A DNA stretch of 64,000 nt from the NCBI GenBank assembly GCA_963726065.1, contig CAVSAU010000013.1, positions 472,826 through 536,825 on the forward strand. Direction: 5' to 3'. Position numbers and translations under genes: made by a program. Shown one piece after another: positions 8,828 to 17,137 of the stretch. Every line of letters begins with the position of its first letter. Within the stretch, counting starts at the first letter, position 1. This stretch comes from Neomesorhizobium sp963726065. GTDB lineage: Bacteria; Pseudomonadota; Alphaproteobacteria; Rhizobiales; Rhizobiaceae. The notes under the pieces were generated by a model, which was not told the origin of the DNA, made no database searches, and saw only the letters and a list, made by a program, of their open reading frames with translations.

Positions 8828-9409
8828 TCAGCGGTTTTTGCCGGGCACCCATAACACATCGGCGTTTCCGTTGTCATTGACCGTACGGGCGGCCACGAAC
8901 AGAAAATCCGAGACGCGGTTGATGTATTTCAGACCCTCGCGATTGACGTGCTCGGCCGGGTCCTGGGCAAGCGCGACCATGATGCGCTCGGCGCGGCGCG
9001 TGACGGTGCGGGCCAGATGCAGCGCCGCGGAGGCGGGCGAGCCGCCGGAAAGCACGAAGGAGCGCAGCGGCTGCAGGTTCTTGTTGAGAAGATCGATGTC
9101 GGCTTCGACACGCTTCACCTGCGAAGGGATGATGCGCAGCGGCTCGTAGCCGAGATCCTTGCCGGTGTCGGGGGTGGCCAGGTCGGCGCCGAGATCGAAG
9201 AGGTCGTTCTGGATGCGGCCGAGCATGGTGTCGATTTCAGGATAGTCCTTGCCGGTGTGCACGCGCGCCAGGCCAATGCAGGCATTGGCTTCGTCGACGG
9301 CGCCGTAGGCGTCAACGCGAAGGTCGGATTTCAGCCGGCGCTCGCCGGTGCCGAGCCCGGTGGTGCCGTCGTCGCCGGTACGCGTGTAGATCTTGTTGAG
9401 CTTGACCAT
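8828..9409 (-). CDS. Cob(I)alamin adenosyltransferase, PduO type
   Basis: Transfers the adenosyl group of ATP to cob(I)alamin to make adenosylcobalamin. 193 residues: MVKLNKIYTRTGDDGTTGLG (ATP-binding N-terminus), VDEANACIGLA, LFDLGADLATP, FVLSGGSPASAALHLART and RRAER, and NRVSDFLF near the end. All are hallmarks of the PduO trimer. A strong GGGGGAGG ribosome site precedes the ATG at 9407-9409. The HIG1-type mini protein lies upstream on the same strand, a common alphaproteobacterial pairing. Confidence 0.94.
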   Translation of the reverse strand: MVKLNKIYTRTGDDGTTGLGTGERRLKSDLRVDAYGAVDEANACIGLARVHTGKDYPEIDTMLGRIQNDLFDLGADLATPDTGKDLGYEPLRIIPSQVKRVEADIDLLNKNLQPLRSFVLSGGSPASAALHLARTVTRRAERIMVALAQDPAEHVNREGLKYINRVSDFLFVAARTVNDNGNADVLWVPGKNR

Positions 9410-9424
9410 GCCTCCCCCCATAAC

Positions 9425-9492
9425 GCATCCGCCTCAAAATCGGAATCGATTTTCGGAAAGCACGATGCAGATTCAAGGTGTTAGAGCGTGCA
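9425..9492. repeat. Intergenic palindromic repeat (family B variant)
   Basis: Contains the perfect inverted repeat AAAATCG (9436-9442) / CGATTTT (9447-9453), followed by GGAAAGCACGATGCAGATTC and GTTAGAGCG. It shares the AATCGGAAT core with elements near 11.5 and 44.9 kb and appears to be a mesorhizobial interspersed repeat. Confidence 0.5.
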
Positions 9493-9520
9493 GGACGCGC
9501 GGCGCCCTTATGCCGTCCGG

Positions 9521-9712
9521 TCAGCCGCGATTGAAGTAGAACGCCAGGAGGATCAGCACCAGCGCGATGAACTGCAGCAGCACCCGCATCTGCATCAGCT
9601 TGTTGGATGTGTTGCCGGAGCCGCCGCGCAGCATGTTGGCGAGGCCGCGGATCAGGACGATCACCACGGCGACCATCACGAGGATGGCGAGGATATTGAA
9701 TACTGTCGACAT
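9521..9712 (-). CDS. Twin-transmembrane HIG1-domain mini protein
   Basis: A 63-residue protein with two hydrophobic helices (about residues 5-25 and 43-60) joined by a short basic loop (RGLANMLRGG...SNKLMQMRV). This is the layout of HIG1/twin-transmembrane proteins in alphaproteobacteria, whose members associate with respiratory complexes in mitochondria. It lies just upstream of the cobalamin adenosyltransferase on the same strand. The family assignment is by eye. Confidence 0.8.
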   Translation of the reverse strand: MSTVFNILAILVMVAVVIVLIRGLANMLRGGSGNTSNKLMQMRVLLQFIALVLILLAFYFNRG

Positions 9713-9742
9713 GGATCCTTCCTGATCCGGTTCCGTCCGGGC

Positions 9743-10609
9743 TCAGCCCTGCTTCGACAAGATCCGGTAGAGTGCCGAAGCCGGCAGAATACGCTTTAAG
9801 AATACGCCGATCCTCGCCGGCAGGGTGACAACATAATGCGGTCTGGGGCGCGGCGACAGCAGGGCGTGGCGCAACATCGCATAAACCGCGTCCGGCTTCA
9901 GCTTTAGCCGCGACTTGGAGCCGCCGCCGCGCAACCGGGCGAGCTGCGCCTGGTAAGCGGCATGGTGGACGGAATTCTCGTGGTCGATGTTCTTCTCGAA
10001 CCAGGACAGGCCATTCGAGGCGATTTTGGATTCCACCGGCCCCGGCTCGATCAACGCGACGTGGATGCCGGAGCCCGCGAGTTCCATGCGCATGCACAGC
10101 ATCAGCCCTTCGAGCGCGTGTTTGGAAGCCGCGTAGGCGCCGCGAAACTTCACCGGTGTCAGGCCAAGGATCGACGAGCAGTGGACGATGCGGCCGTGTC
10201 CTTGCGCCCGCATCGCCGGGACGATGCGACGGGTCAGGTCGTGCCAGCCGAAAAAGTTCGCCTCAAACTGCGTGCGCAGCGCTTCGACAGGCAAGTCTTC
10301 GACAGCGCCGGCTTGTGTATAGGCGCCGTTGTTGTAAAGCGCGTCCAACCTGCCGCCCGTGCGCTCGAACACCGCGTCGACCAGACTAGCGATCGATGCC
10401 GGCTCACTGTAGTCGAGATAGAAGGTTTCGATGCCTTCCGCCTCGAGCGCGGCGATGTCCTGCGGCTTGCGCGCGGTGGCAAACACCCGCCAGCCGTCGC
10501 CTTTCAGGGCACGGGCGCAATGCGCGCCGATGCCCGAAGAGGCCCCGGTGACGATGATTGTGCGCAACCCTTTCGGGTGGTGATTCGTGGTACCGGTTAC
10601 GCTTGCCAT
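9743..10609 (-). CDS. Short-chain dehydrogenase/reductase
   Basis: A classical-type SDR of about 288 residues. Cofactor motif TGASSGIG, NNG in LYNNGAYTQ (instead of NNAG), catalytic Ser in VHCSSILG and Y-x3-K in YAASKHALEG. The C-terminal extension is longer and more basic than in minimal SDRs. The substrate is unknown. The start at 10609 (MASVTG) is preferred, with GGAAG about 12 bp upstream; an in-frame TTG is 9 bp further out. Divergent from the BrkB-like gene with about 54 bp between. Confidence 0.85.
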   Translation of the reverse strand: MASVTGTTNHHPKGLRTIIVTGASSGIGAHCARALKGDGWRVFATARKPQDIAALEAEGIETFYLDYSEPASIASLVDAVFERTGGRLDALYNNGAYTQAGAVEDLPVEALRTQFEANFFGWHDLTRRIVPAMRAQGHGRIVHCSSILGLTPVKFRGAYAASKHALEGLMLCMRMELAGSGIHVALIEPGPVESKIASNGLSWFEKNIDHENSVHHAAYQAQLARLRGGGSKSRLKLKPDAVYAMLRHALLSPRPRPHYVVTLPARIGVFLKRILPASALYRILSKQG

Positions 10610-10663
10610 TTGCCGCAATCACTTCCCATATTCGCGGCCGGGAAACAATTGGAAGGAGATGGG

Positions 10664-11515
10664 GTGCGCAAGATCGTCGCGATACGGCGCGTGCTGTTCG
10701 ATGCACTCGGTCATTTCAACGACGACGACGGGTGGTCGATGGCCAGCCATCTGGCGATCAGCGCCCTGATGGCGCTGTTTCCGTTCCTGATCTTTGCGAC
10801 GACTTTGGCGAGTTTTCTGGGTGCACAGGCGTTTTCGGAAACCGCCGTGCATCTCGTCTTCGACACCTGGCCCGACCAGATCGCCGAACCCATCGCGCGT
10901 GAGGTCGTCAACGTGCTGACCGTACAGCGTGGCGACCTTCTGACGTTCGGCGTTGTGCTGGCCGCCTTCTTCGCCTCCAACGGCATTGAGGCGTTGCGAA
11001 CCTCGCTCAACCGTGCATACCGCGTTACCGAAACGCGCTCGATCATCTATCGCCGCGTGCAGAGCCTTGCTTTCGTTGTGCTGGCCACCATAGCCTTCGT
11101 GGCGATCAGCGTGCTCCTGGTGTTTGCGCCGCTGCTTGCGCGCCTGGCCGAAGCGCAGTTCGACTGGATAGAGCCCTATATGGGAACCATCACACTGTGG
11201 CGGTTCGTCATCGCCTCGACGGTCATCGTGCTCGGCCTGATCGCCGTGCATTTCTGGCTGCCGGCCGGGAAAAGGCGCTTCGTCGACATCGTCCCCGGCA
11301 TCATCTTCACGCTCGCCGCCTGGCTTGCCGGCTCGACGATCTTTGCCACCTATCTCGATAATTTCTCAAACTACGTGACCACCTATGCGGGGCTCGCCTC
11401 GATCATGATTGCGGTGGTCTTCCTCTACATCATGTCGCTGATCTTCATTGTCGGCGGCGAGTTCAATGCGGCGATCAAGCGATATCTCGACGCGCGCGCA
11501 CGCGTCGGCGCCTAG
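10664..11515 (+). CDS. YihY/BrkB-family inner-membrane protein
   Basis: 283 residues with six predicted helices. The family landmarks are WSMASHLAISALMALFPFLIF near the N-terminus, FGVVLAAFFASNGIEALRTSLNRAYRV, and a C-terminal YAGLASIMIAVVFLYIMSLIFIVGGEFNA. Formerly called ribonuclease BN or virulence factor BrkB; the biochemical role is unsettled. The GTG start at 10664 has GGAAGGAG 6 bp upstream. It is monocistronic and followed by two repeat elements. Confidence 0.9.
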   Translation: MRKIVAIRRVLFDALGHFNDDDGWSMASHLAISALMALFPFLIFATTLASFLGAQAFSETAVHLVFDTWPDQIAEPIAREVVNVLTVQRGDLLTFGVVLAAFFASNGIEALRTSLNRAYRVTETRSIIYRRVQSLAFVVLATIAFVAISVLLVFAPLLARLAEAQFDWIEPYMGTITLWRFVIASTVIVLGLIAVHFWLPAGKRRFVDIVPGIIFTLAAWLAGSTIFATYLDNFSNYVTTYAGLASIMIAVVFLYIMSLIFIVGGEFNAAIKRYLDARARVGA

Positions 11516-11516
11516 A

Positions 11517-11655
11517 GCCAATTCCATTTCGATTGAAAATCGGAATGAGGCTCGATCTCTTTGCTGGAGCATGATCTTTTCCGAGAACTGGTTTCCACTT
11601 TCCGGAATCATGCTCTTGAGGGGTTCCGGTTCTTTCAGAACCGGCAACTCGCTCT
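11517..11655. repeat. Interspersed repeat family B
   Basis: Begins CCAATTCCATTTCGATTG and contains an inverted repeat GAGCATGAT (11567-11575) / ATCATGCTC (11607-11615) enclosing a TTTTCCGA...TTTCCGG stretch. A degenerate copy lies at 44.89-44.99 kb downstream of the H1-like gene. Both copies sit at 3' ends of genes. Confidence 0.65.
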
Positions 11656-11660
11656 AACTA

Positions 11661-11717
11661 TTTGTTTTGCCGCATTTATGCGGACGCCAAATGATTCCGT
11701 TTGGCAAAAAAGCTCTA
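11661..11717. repeat. Two-hairpin repeat family A, single copy
   Basis: Hairpin 1 is CCGCAT-TT-ATGCGG (11670-11683). Hairpin 2 is GCCAAA (11686-11691) / TTTGGC (11700-11705), followed by AAAAAAGCTCTAA. The same architecture occurs as a 56-bp tandem array at 16.6 kb, where the second stem is GCCAGGT/ACCTGGC. Two base pairs differ in a compensating way. It overlaps the 3' end of the EamA gene by a few bases. Confidence 0.75.
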
Positions 11718-12611
11718 AGCAGCATGCGCCGGGCGCCTTGGCGATGACCCCTGAGCGGTGGCCAGGCCGACGCCGAACGTGGTCAGCGCCATCCCGACTA
11801 TCTGGACAAGGGTCAGCGTTTCGCCGAACAGCACCCACGCAATGACCGCGGTGACGGCCGGCACCAGGTAGAACAGCGACGCCACCTTCGACATCTCGCC
11901 CTCGCGGATGAGATACATCAACAGGAAGATCGCGCCGATCGACAGCACCACCACCAGCCAGGCCATGGCGAAGATCAACTCGCCATTGATGGTGACGGTG
12001 CGGGTCTCGAACAGCAGCGAGCCCACGGTCATGACGATGCCGGCGCCGAGATACTGATAAACGGTGCCGGTCACCATGTCGGTTCCCGAACCCCAGCGTT
12101 TCTGCAGCACGGTGCCGTAGCTCATGGCGACGACCGCCATCACAGCCGCCGCCAGCGTCGCCGCCGTGATGCCACTACCCAGCGAGCCGAATTTTGGCGA
12201 AAGGACGACGATGACGCCGACGAAGCCGATGACAAGACCCAGCCAGTGACGCGGCAGGATCCTTTCGCCGAGCAGCTTGCCGGCCAGCACGGCGGTGATC
12301 AGCGGCTGCAGTCCGACGATCAGGGCGGAGATGCCGGCCGGCATGCCCTTGTGGATCGCCCAGAAGATGCCGCCGAGATAGACGCCATGCATCAGCGCGC
12401 CCGCGGCCATCGCATTAACGATGCCTCTTCGGCTCGCATGGCGGTGGCGGATGAAAGGCAGCACTGCGGCCAGTAGGGCGAAGGCGAGGAGGAAGCGGGC
12501 CGCGAGGAACGTAAAAGGCTCCGCCCAGGGCATCGCGTAGCGCGCACCAATGAACCCGGTCGCCCAGAGCACGACGAAGAGAGCTGGAATGAGCCGTGCT
12601 GGCGATGTCAT
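11715..12611 (-). CDS. EamA/DMT-superfamily exporter
   Basis: 298 residues with ten hydrophobic segments forming two EamA repeats: the first from ALFVVLWATGFIGARYA to LGLVIGFVGVIVVLSP, the second from AATLAAAVMAVVAMSYG to VGMALTTFGVGLA. The end of repeat two carries the usual LVPAVTAVIAWVLFGETLT. Members export amino acids or other small metabolites; the substrate is unknown. The ATG at 12609-12611 agrees with the family start. The stop lies next to repeat family A. Confidence 0.9.
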   Translation of the reverse strand: MTSPARLIPALFVVLWATGFIGARYAMPWAEPFTFLAARFLLAFALLAAVLPFIRHRHASRRGIVNAMAAGALMHGVYLGGIFWAIHKGMPAGISALIVGLQPLITAVLAGKLLGERILPRHWLGLVIGFVGVIVVLSPKFGSLGSGITAATLAAAVMAVVAMSYGTVLQKRWGSGTDMVTGTVYQYLGAGIVMTVGSLLFETRTVTINGELIFAMAWLVVVLSIGAIFLLMYLIREGEMSKVASLFYLVPAVTAVIAWVLFGETLTLVQIVGMALTTFGVGLATAQGSSPRRPAHAA

Positions 12612-12766
12612 GGGAAGAAGCCGGGGGTATATGGAAAACGAAGCGTTTCGCTCTAATGCCGTTTAATCGCGTAAGCAAAGCGAAACAATTTGATCCTTAT
12701 CCTGAACGGTATTGAACCGGGGTGGGGTTCAGGGGCTTTGACGTGTCAGGTTTCGAAAGGACCGGC

Positions 12767-13054
12767 ATGCTTTGGAAGCTCGATACAGCCTGGCTTATGA
12801 TGGCCGTCGCCTCCGTGACGGTGATGTCTTTTCTCTTCGGATTGATCATGGATGCCATCATGGCTGACGACGGTTTCGGACCGTTCGGCAACATGCTGCT
12901 CATCACCGGCGGTTTCTTCGCGGCCGTTCTGATTGCCAATGTTCACGGCATCCGCATGACGAGCCTCGGTTTCGCCGTCGTGACAGGCATGGCCGGGGCG
13001 TTCGTCACGCTCGCAGCCCTGGCGCTCGTCAAGGCGGCGCTGGCGCGATTATGA
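12767..13054 (+). CDS. Small membrane protein, unknown function
   Basis: 95 residues with three hydrophobic helices (about 8-30, 43-62, 68-90) and a short acidic loop (DAIMADDGFGPFG). No catalytic motif or family is recognised. The ATG at 12767 has AAGG 7 bp upstream; a GTG start 45 bp upstream is possible but has no visible ribosome site. It ends 4 bp from the convergent gluQ stop. Confidence 0.6.
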   Translation: MLWKLDTAWLMMAVASVTVMSFLFGLIMDAIMADDGFGPFGNMLLITGGFFAAVLIANVHGIRMTSLGFAVVTGMAGAFVTLAALALVKAALARL

Positions 13055-13057
13055 CGA

Positions 13058-13939
13058 TCAGCCGAGCCCGACCATCCGCCTGATGTCCGCCGGCGTCGCG
13101 CCGTTTTCCCGCAAGGCGGCGAGCCCGGTGTCGCGGTTGCTCTTGGCGAGCTTGCGCCCGTCCGGGCCATCGATCAGCTTGTGGTGGAAGTAGAGCGGGG
13201 CAGGCAGGCCAAGATGCGTCTGCAACAGGCGCTGTATCCCGGTGGCATGGTAAAGGTCGCGGCCACGCACGACACGGCTGACGCCCTGCAAGGCGTCGTC
13301 GACCACGACCGACAAGTGATAGCTGGTCGGGATATCCTTGCGCGCCAGGATGACGTCGCCCCAGGTTTGCGGGTCGGCCATTATCTGTTGAGCCGCTTCC
13401 CAGTTTCCCCTGTCGGCTTCCCGCCATGACAGCCCGCCCGGCGGCAGCGCCGCGACAGCCTTTGCGACATCCAGCCGCCAGGCGAAGGGTTCGCCGCCTT
13501 GCATCCTCTGGCGGCGCTCTCCGGAGGAAAGGGTCTTGTCCAGCCCGGGATAGAGCGGCGTCCCGTCTGGATCGCGCGGCCAGGGTTTGCCGGCTGTTTC
13601 CTGCTCGACGATGTGCGCGCGGATTTCGCCCCGGCTCATGAAAGCCGGATAGACGAGGTCTTTGGCGGCGAGCTTTTGCAACGCCGCTTCGTAGTCGGCG
13701 AAATGATCGGATTGCCGGCGCACCGGCGTTTCCCACCCGATGCCAAGCCATGCGAGGTCGCGGTAGATTCCCCGCTCGAATTCGGGCGTGCAGCGGGCGA
13801 GATCGATGTCCTCGATACGCAGCAGGAGACGCCCGCCCGCCTGCCTTACCAGATCCTGGTTGAGCAGCGCCGAATAGGCATGGCCGAGATGCAACTGGCC
13901 GTTCGGGCTCGGTGCGAAGCGGAATGTCAGGAACGTCAT
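13058..13939 (-). CDS. gluQ: Glutamyl-Q tRNA(Asp) synthetase
   Basis: A paralogue of the glutamyl-tRNA synthetase catalytic domain that attaches glutamate to queuosine in tRNA-Asp. About 293 residues, with no anticodon-binding domain, as expected. FRFAPSPNGQLHLGHAYSAL contains the HIGH-type motif, LRIEDIDLARC follows, and the KMSKS equivalent is RKLAKS. The segment that carries zinc-binding cysteines in the E. coli enzyme reads VYPAFMSRGEI and lacks them. Start uncertain: ATG at 13939 (MTFLTFRFAP) or a GTG 30 bp upstream with GAAGGC before it. Divergent from the glycosylase. Confidence 0.9.
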   Translation of the reverse strand: MTFLTFRFAPSPNGQLHLGHAYSALLNQDLVRQAGGRLLLRIEDIDLARCTPEFERGIYRDLAWLGIGWETPVRRQSDHFADYEAALQKLAAKDLVYPAFMSRGEIRAHIVEQETAGKPWPRDPDGTPLYPGLDKTLSSGERRQRMQGGEPFAWRLDVAKAVAALPPGGLSWREADRGNWEAAQQIMADPQTWGDVILARKDIPTSYHLSVVVDDALQGVSRVVRGRDLYHATGIQRLLQTHLGLPAPLYFHHKLIDGPDGRKLAKSNRDTGLAALRENGATPADIRRMVGLG

Positions 13940-14015
13940 CGTCGGGGCGGCAATCAGGTTGTGCGGCACTGCCTTCGATTGCTACTTTGCCCTCCCTTCG
14001 TGAACAAGGCTTCGC

Positions 14016-14657
14016 ATGCGCCGCATCCGTTCGATCGCAGATATTTCCGACGCTCTTGACGCGCTGTGCGTCATCGATCCGCGGCTGGCCGGCGTGCGGG
14101 AAGCAGCCGGCGAGGTGCCGCTGCGGCTCACGGAGCCGGGGTTCGAGAGCCTCGCCTCGATCATCGTGTCGCAGCAGGTCAGCCGGGCCAGCGCCGACGC
14201 CATCTTCGGCCGGCTGACGAAACTGGTCGACCCGCTGACGCCGCAAGGCCTGTTGTCAGCCGGCGAAGAGGTGTTCCGCGAGGCCGGGCTGTCGCGGCCG
14301 AAACAGAAGACGCTGCTTGCCATCGCCGAAGCGGTCGCTGGCGGCCTCGACCTTCACCACCTCTGCGGCCTCGAGGCGAAGGACGCCATCGCCCGGCTTA
14401 CCGCCATCTCCGGCATCGGCCCGTGGACGGCGGAATGCTACCTGCTTTTCTCCGCCGGGCATCCGGATGTCTTTCCCGCCCGCGATGTTGCCCTGCAGAG
14501 CGCCGTCGGCCATGCCTTCGGCCGCGAATCACGTCCCGGCGAGAAGGAACTCATCGCGCTGGCCGAATCATGGACCCCGTGGCGGGGTGTCGCATCGCGG
14601 CTTTTTTGGGCCTACTACCGCGAATGGAAGGGTCGCGAAGCCGCCCCGTCGACGTGA
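14016..14657 (+). CDS. DNA-3-methyladenine glycosylase II (AlkA-like)
   Basis: Base-excision repair enzyme for alkylated purines, 213 residues, lacking the N-terminal domain of E. coli AlkA. The helix-hairpin-helix reads LTAISGIGPWTAECYLLF and is followed by the catalytic aspartate in FPARDVALQ. SIIVSQQVSRASADAIFGRL is the usual first helix pair. The downstream boundary is clean. It is divergent from gluQ with 76 bp between starts. Confidence 0.93.
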   Translation: MRRIRSIADISDALDALCVIDPRLAGVREAAGEVPLRLTEPGFESLASIIVSQQVSRASADAIFGRLTKLVDPLTPQGLLSAGEEVFREAGLSRPKQKTLLAIAEAVAGGLDLHHLCGLEAKDAIARLTAISGIGPWTAECYLLFSAGHPDVFPARDVALQSAVGHAFGRESRPGEKELIALAESWTPWRGVASRLFWAYYREWKGREAAPST

Positions 14658-14785
14658 AACCGTAAAAAAGCCGGAAAAACAGGGTGTTTTGAGGGGTGGT
14701 GTAACGCCGTGGCGGCTTCACATTCCTGTCACCTCGGGCTTACACTATCCGCCCCGATCGCTTCGCGAGCCAAGGAGGTGCCTAA

Positions 14786-15343
14786 GTGACGATCGCAGTG
14801 TCGCCGGATGGGCTTCCAGCGCTCGTGCTGAACGCGGACTACCGCCCGCTCAGCTATTATCCCCTGTCGCTCTGGTCATGGCAGGACGCCATCAAGGCCG
14901 TGTTCCTCGACCGGGTCCACATCGTTGCCGAATACGAACACTCGGTGTCGTCGCCGACCTTCTCGATGAAGCTGCCGAGCGTCGTCAGCCTGAAGACATA
15001 CGTCAAGCCGTCGCGCAACCCGGCCTTCACCCGGTTCAACGTGTTCCTGCGCGACCGTTTCCAGTGCCAGTATTGCGGCACCCCGGAAGACCTGACCTTC
15101 GACCATGTCATTCCGCGCCATTGCGGCGGAGCGACGACGTGGGAAAACGTCGTGGCCGCCTGTTCGCCCTGCAATCTGAGAAAAGGCGGCCTGCTGCCGG
15201 CGCAGGCCAAGATGTGGCCGATCCAGCGGCCGTATCATCCGACCGTCCACGACCTGCACAACAACGGCAAGCGGTTCCCGCCGAACTACCTGCACGAAAG
15301 CTGGATGGACTATCTCTACTGGGACGTCGAACTGGAGCCGTAA
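14786..15343 (+). CDS. HNH endonuclease family protein
   Basis: 185 residues. The HNH fold is clear: a CxxC zinc ribbon FQCQYCG, then LTFDHVIPRHCGG (catalytic His), ENVVAACSPCN (Asn and the second CxxC). The N-terminal NADYRPLSYYPLSLWSWQDAIKAVFLDRV is typical of a widespread alphaproteobacterial single-copy HNH protein of unknown role; no restriction methylase is nearby. GTG start with a strong AAGGAGGTG 6 bp upstream. Confidence 0.92.
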   Translation: MTIAVSPDGLPALVLNADYRPLSYYPLSLWSWQDAIKAVFLDRVHIVAEYEHSVSSPTFSMKLPSVVSLKTYVKPSRNPAFTRFNVFLRDRFQCQYCGTPEDLTFDHVIPRHCGGATTWENVVAACSPCNLRKGGLLPAQAKMWPIQRPYHPTVHDLHNNGKRFPPNYLHESWMDYLYWDVELEP

Positions 15344-15355
15344 GGGTACGCCGGT

Positions 15356-15868
15356 TCAGGCTCTGGCGAATGCGCCGCGGAACGCCACCGCGGCCAATAT
15401 CAGGCTGGCAATCACGTTCCACCCGGCGAAGGAAAGGCCGAGGAAACGCAGCGCCGCCTTGTCGCAGGATGGCGGGATCACCGTGTTGATGGCGTCGAGA
15501 ACTCCGGCGCCGCCGGTGTCGACATTCGCGCCGGCCGCGCAGTCTGTCGGGCCCGGCCACCACGCCCATTCGACGCCGGCGTGGAAGACGCCGAGATAAA
15601 GGCCATAGGCCATCAGGAGGCCGCCGATCACCAGCAGGCCACGGCTTACCACCCCCGGCCAGTGCAGCGTCGACGACAGCACCGCCAGCGCCATCATCGG
15701 CACGCCGATGTAATAAGGCAGCCGCTGCTCGAGGCAGAGCTTGCACGGCATGTAGCCGCCGATGTGCTCGAAGCCGAGCGCGGCGCCAACAGTCGCCGCC
15801 ATGGCGACGAGCAGGAAGGCTGCGGTGAAGGTTTGCAGGCGTCCCGAAGGAGCGGTCATGGCGGTCAT
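15356..15868 (-). CDS. DsbB-family disulfide bond formation protein
   Basis: A 170-residue, four-helix membrane protein that reoxidises periplasmic DsbA and passes electrons to quinone. The first periplasmic pair is C-K-L-C in MPCKLCLEQRLPYY. The second pair is the separated cysteines in GPTDCAAG and IPPSCDKAA. Size and topology fit DsbB. It is convergent with the HNH gene, and the YqaA gene lies upstream on the same strand. Confidence 0.9.
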   Translation of the reverse strand: MTAMTAPSGRLQTFTAAFLLVAMAATVGAALGFEHIGGYMPCKLCLEQRLPYYIGVPMMALAVLSSTLHWPGVVSRGLLVIGGLLMAYGLYLGVFHAGVEWAWWPGPTDCAAGANVDTGGAGVLDAINTVIPPSCDKAALRFLGLSFAGWNVIASLILAAVAFRGAFARA

Positions 15869-15896
15869 CGGGGTTCTTTCGTGTGCTGCGCGGCAG

Positions 15897-16484
15897 TCAG
15901 TGCAGATATCTGATCAGCAGATAAAGCAAAATGAGGGCAGCCGCGCCCAGACCGGCGATGAGGCCGAGACGTTTCTCGATGAATTCGCGGATCGGCTCGC
16001 CATAGGTCTTCAGGAGCCAGGCGAGGAAGTAGAAGCGGGCGCCGCGGGCGATGATGGCCGAGATGATGAACAGCCAGATGTCGACGCCGATGACGCCCGA
16101 CAGGATGGTCACCACCTTGATCGGCGGCAGATGGGCGAGACCCGAGGTCACCAGCATCAGAACGATGAAACCCATGCCGCTGGATTGCCTGAGCGCTTCG
16201 AACTCATCGTATTTGCCGTAGAATTCGAGCACCGGCTTGGCGATCGCCTCGTAGGCATAGTGACCGAGGAACCAGCCGGCGATGCCGCCCAGCACCGACG
16301 CGAGGGTGGCGATGAAGGCGTATCTGTAGGCGCGGTCAGGCCGCGACAGCGCCATCGGCAGATAAAGCACGTCGGCTGGTACCAGAAACACCGAGCTTTC
16401 GACGAAAGCGATGAATGCGAGCCACCATTCTGCGGATTTGCGCGCCGCCAGCGACAGCGTCCAATCGTAAAGTCTGCGAAGCAT
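15897..16484 (-). CDS. YqaA-type DedA/VTT-domain membrane protein
   Basis: 195 residues with about five hydrophobic segments. WWLAFIAFVESSVFLVPADVLYLPMAL at the N-terminus and GGIAGWFLGHYAYEAIAKPVL followed by FIVLMLVTSGLAHLPPIKVVTILSGVIGV are the VTT (SNARE-associated) core. Some DedA/VTT proteins flip or scramble lipids; this branch is uncharacterised. Same strand as dsbB, with 28 bp between. Confidence 0.85.
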   Translation of the reverse strand: MLRRLYDWTLSLAARKSAEWWLAFIAFVESSVFLVPADVLYLPMALSRPDRAYRYAFIATLASVLGGIAGWFLGHYAYEAIAKPVLEFYGKYDEFEALRQSSGMGFIVLMLVTSGLAHLPPIKVVTILSGVIGVDIWLFIISAIIARGARFYFLAWLLKTYGEPIREFIEKRLGLIAGLGAAALILLYLLIRYLH

Positions 16485-16611
16485 AGGTATCCCCGTTTTG
16501 CGCAGCCTGTCTAAAGAGGATCGCTGCGCTGCACAATGGCCGGGGCCTCACGAATAGGGGAGTCGCCTGGAGTGGAATGTAACTGGATTGAACCGGGCAT
16601 TTCCCTCGATC

Positions 16612-16752
16612 TGCTTGTTTTAGCCGCATTTATGCGACGCCAGGTGATCTAACCTGGCTGCAAAATGCTACTTGTTTGGCCGCATTTATGCGACGCCAGG
16701 TGATCTAACCTGGCTGCAAAATGCTACCTGTTTGGCCGCATCTTTGCGACGC
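16612..16752. repeat. Tandem array of two-hairpin repeat family A (2.5 copies, 56-bp period)
   Basis: GCCGCAT recurs at 16623, 16679 and 16735, an exact 56-bp period. Copies 1 and 2 are nearly identical. Each has hairpin 1 (CGCAT-TT-ATGCG) and hairpin 2 (GCCAGGT-GATCTA-ACCTGGC), then CTGCAAAATGCTAC. Copy 3 is cut off after GCCGCATCTTTGCGACGCC and forms the 3' end of the adjacent minus-strand gene. Confidence 0.85.
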
Positions 16753-17137
16753 CACGCCGCTTGGTGTAGGAGAGGCTCTCGAACAATTTCTTGATGTCTG
16801 GGTTGCGTGCCAGGGCCTTCTCGAAATCCGCGGGCACCGCGATCTCGCGAATCCCGGTGTCCAACTCGATCTGAACGTCGATCATGTCGCCACCGGCGAC
16901 CTTGGCCTTCTCGCGGTTGTCGGCATTGATGCCGACCATGTAGCGCCCGTTCATGACCGCCACTGTGCTGCGGTAGGTAAAGCCGTTGATCGTTTGACGG
17001 CGGGCTTTCGTCCGGCCGCGAGCTTGGCGATCAGTTCGTCGGTATCTCGATGCCGGTTGCGGTTTTGCCCGCGGTAAGGACCTTGGTCGGAAGTGAAGCG
17101 GACCTGCGCCGACCGAATTTTCAACTGCGCGTGACAT
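16724..17137 (-). pseudogene. YdeI/DUF1905-like gene truncated by a repeat and frameshifted
   Basis: The central part is well conserved: INGFTYRSTVAVMNGRYMVGINADNREKAKV, then MIDVQIELDT and a DFEKALARNP segment. It matches DUF1905 proteins followed by a YdeI/OmpD-associated tail. The N-terminus needs two frame corrections (near 17000 and 17045). After LFESLSYTKRR the normal basic tail is missing; the reading frame instead runs into repeat family A (VAKMRPNR) and stops inside it. The truncation looks real and repeat-associated, while the N-terminal shifts may be sequence errors. Confidence 0.6.

Noticed and set aside
14786..15343. Restriction-modification system around the HNH protein
   Set aside because: No methyltransferase or specificity gene is nearby, and the protein looks like the widespread solitary HNH family of alphaproteobacteria.
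16612..16752. CRISPR array in the 56-bp tandem repeats
   Set aside because: The whole period is repeated, including the would-be spacer, and no cas genes are present.
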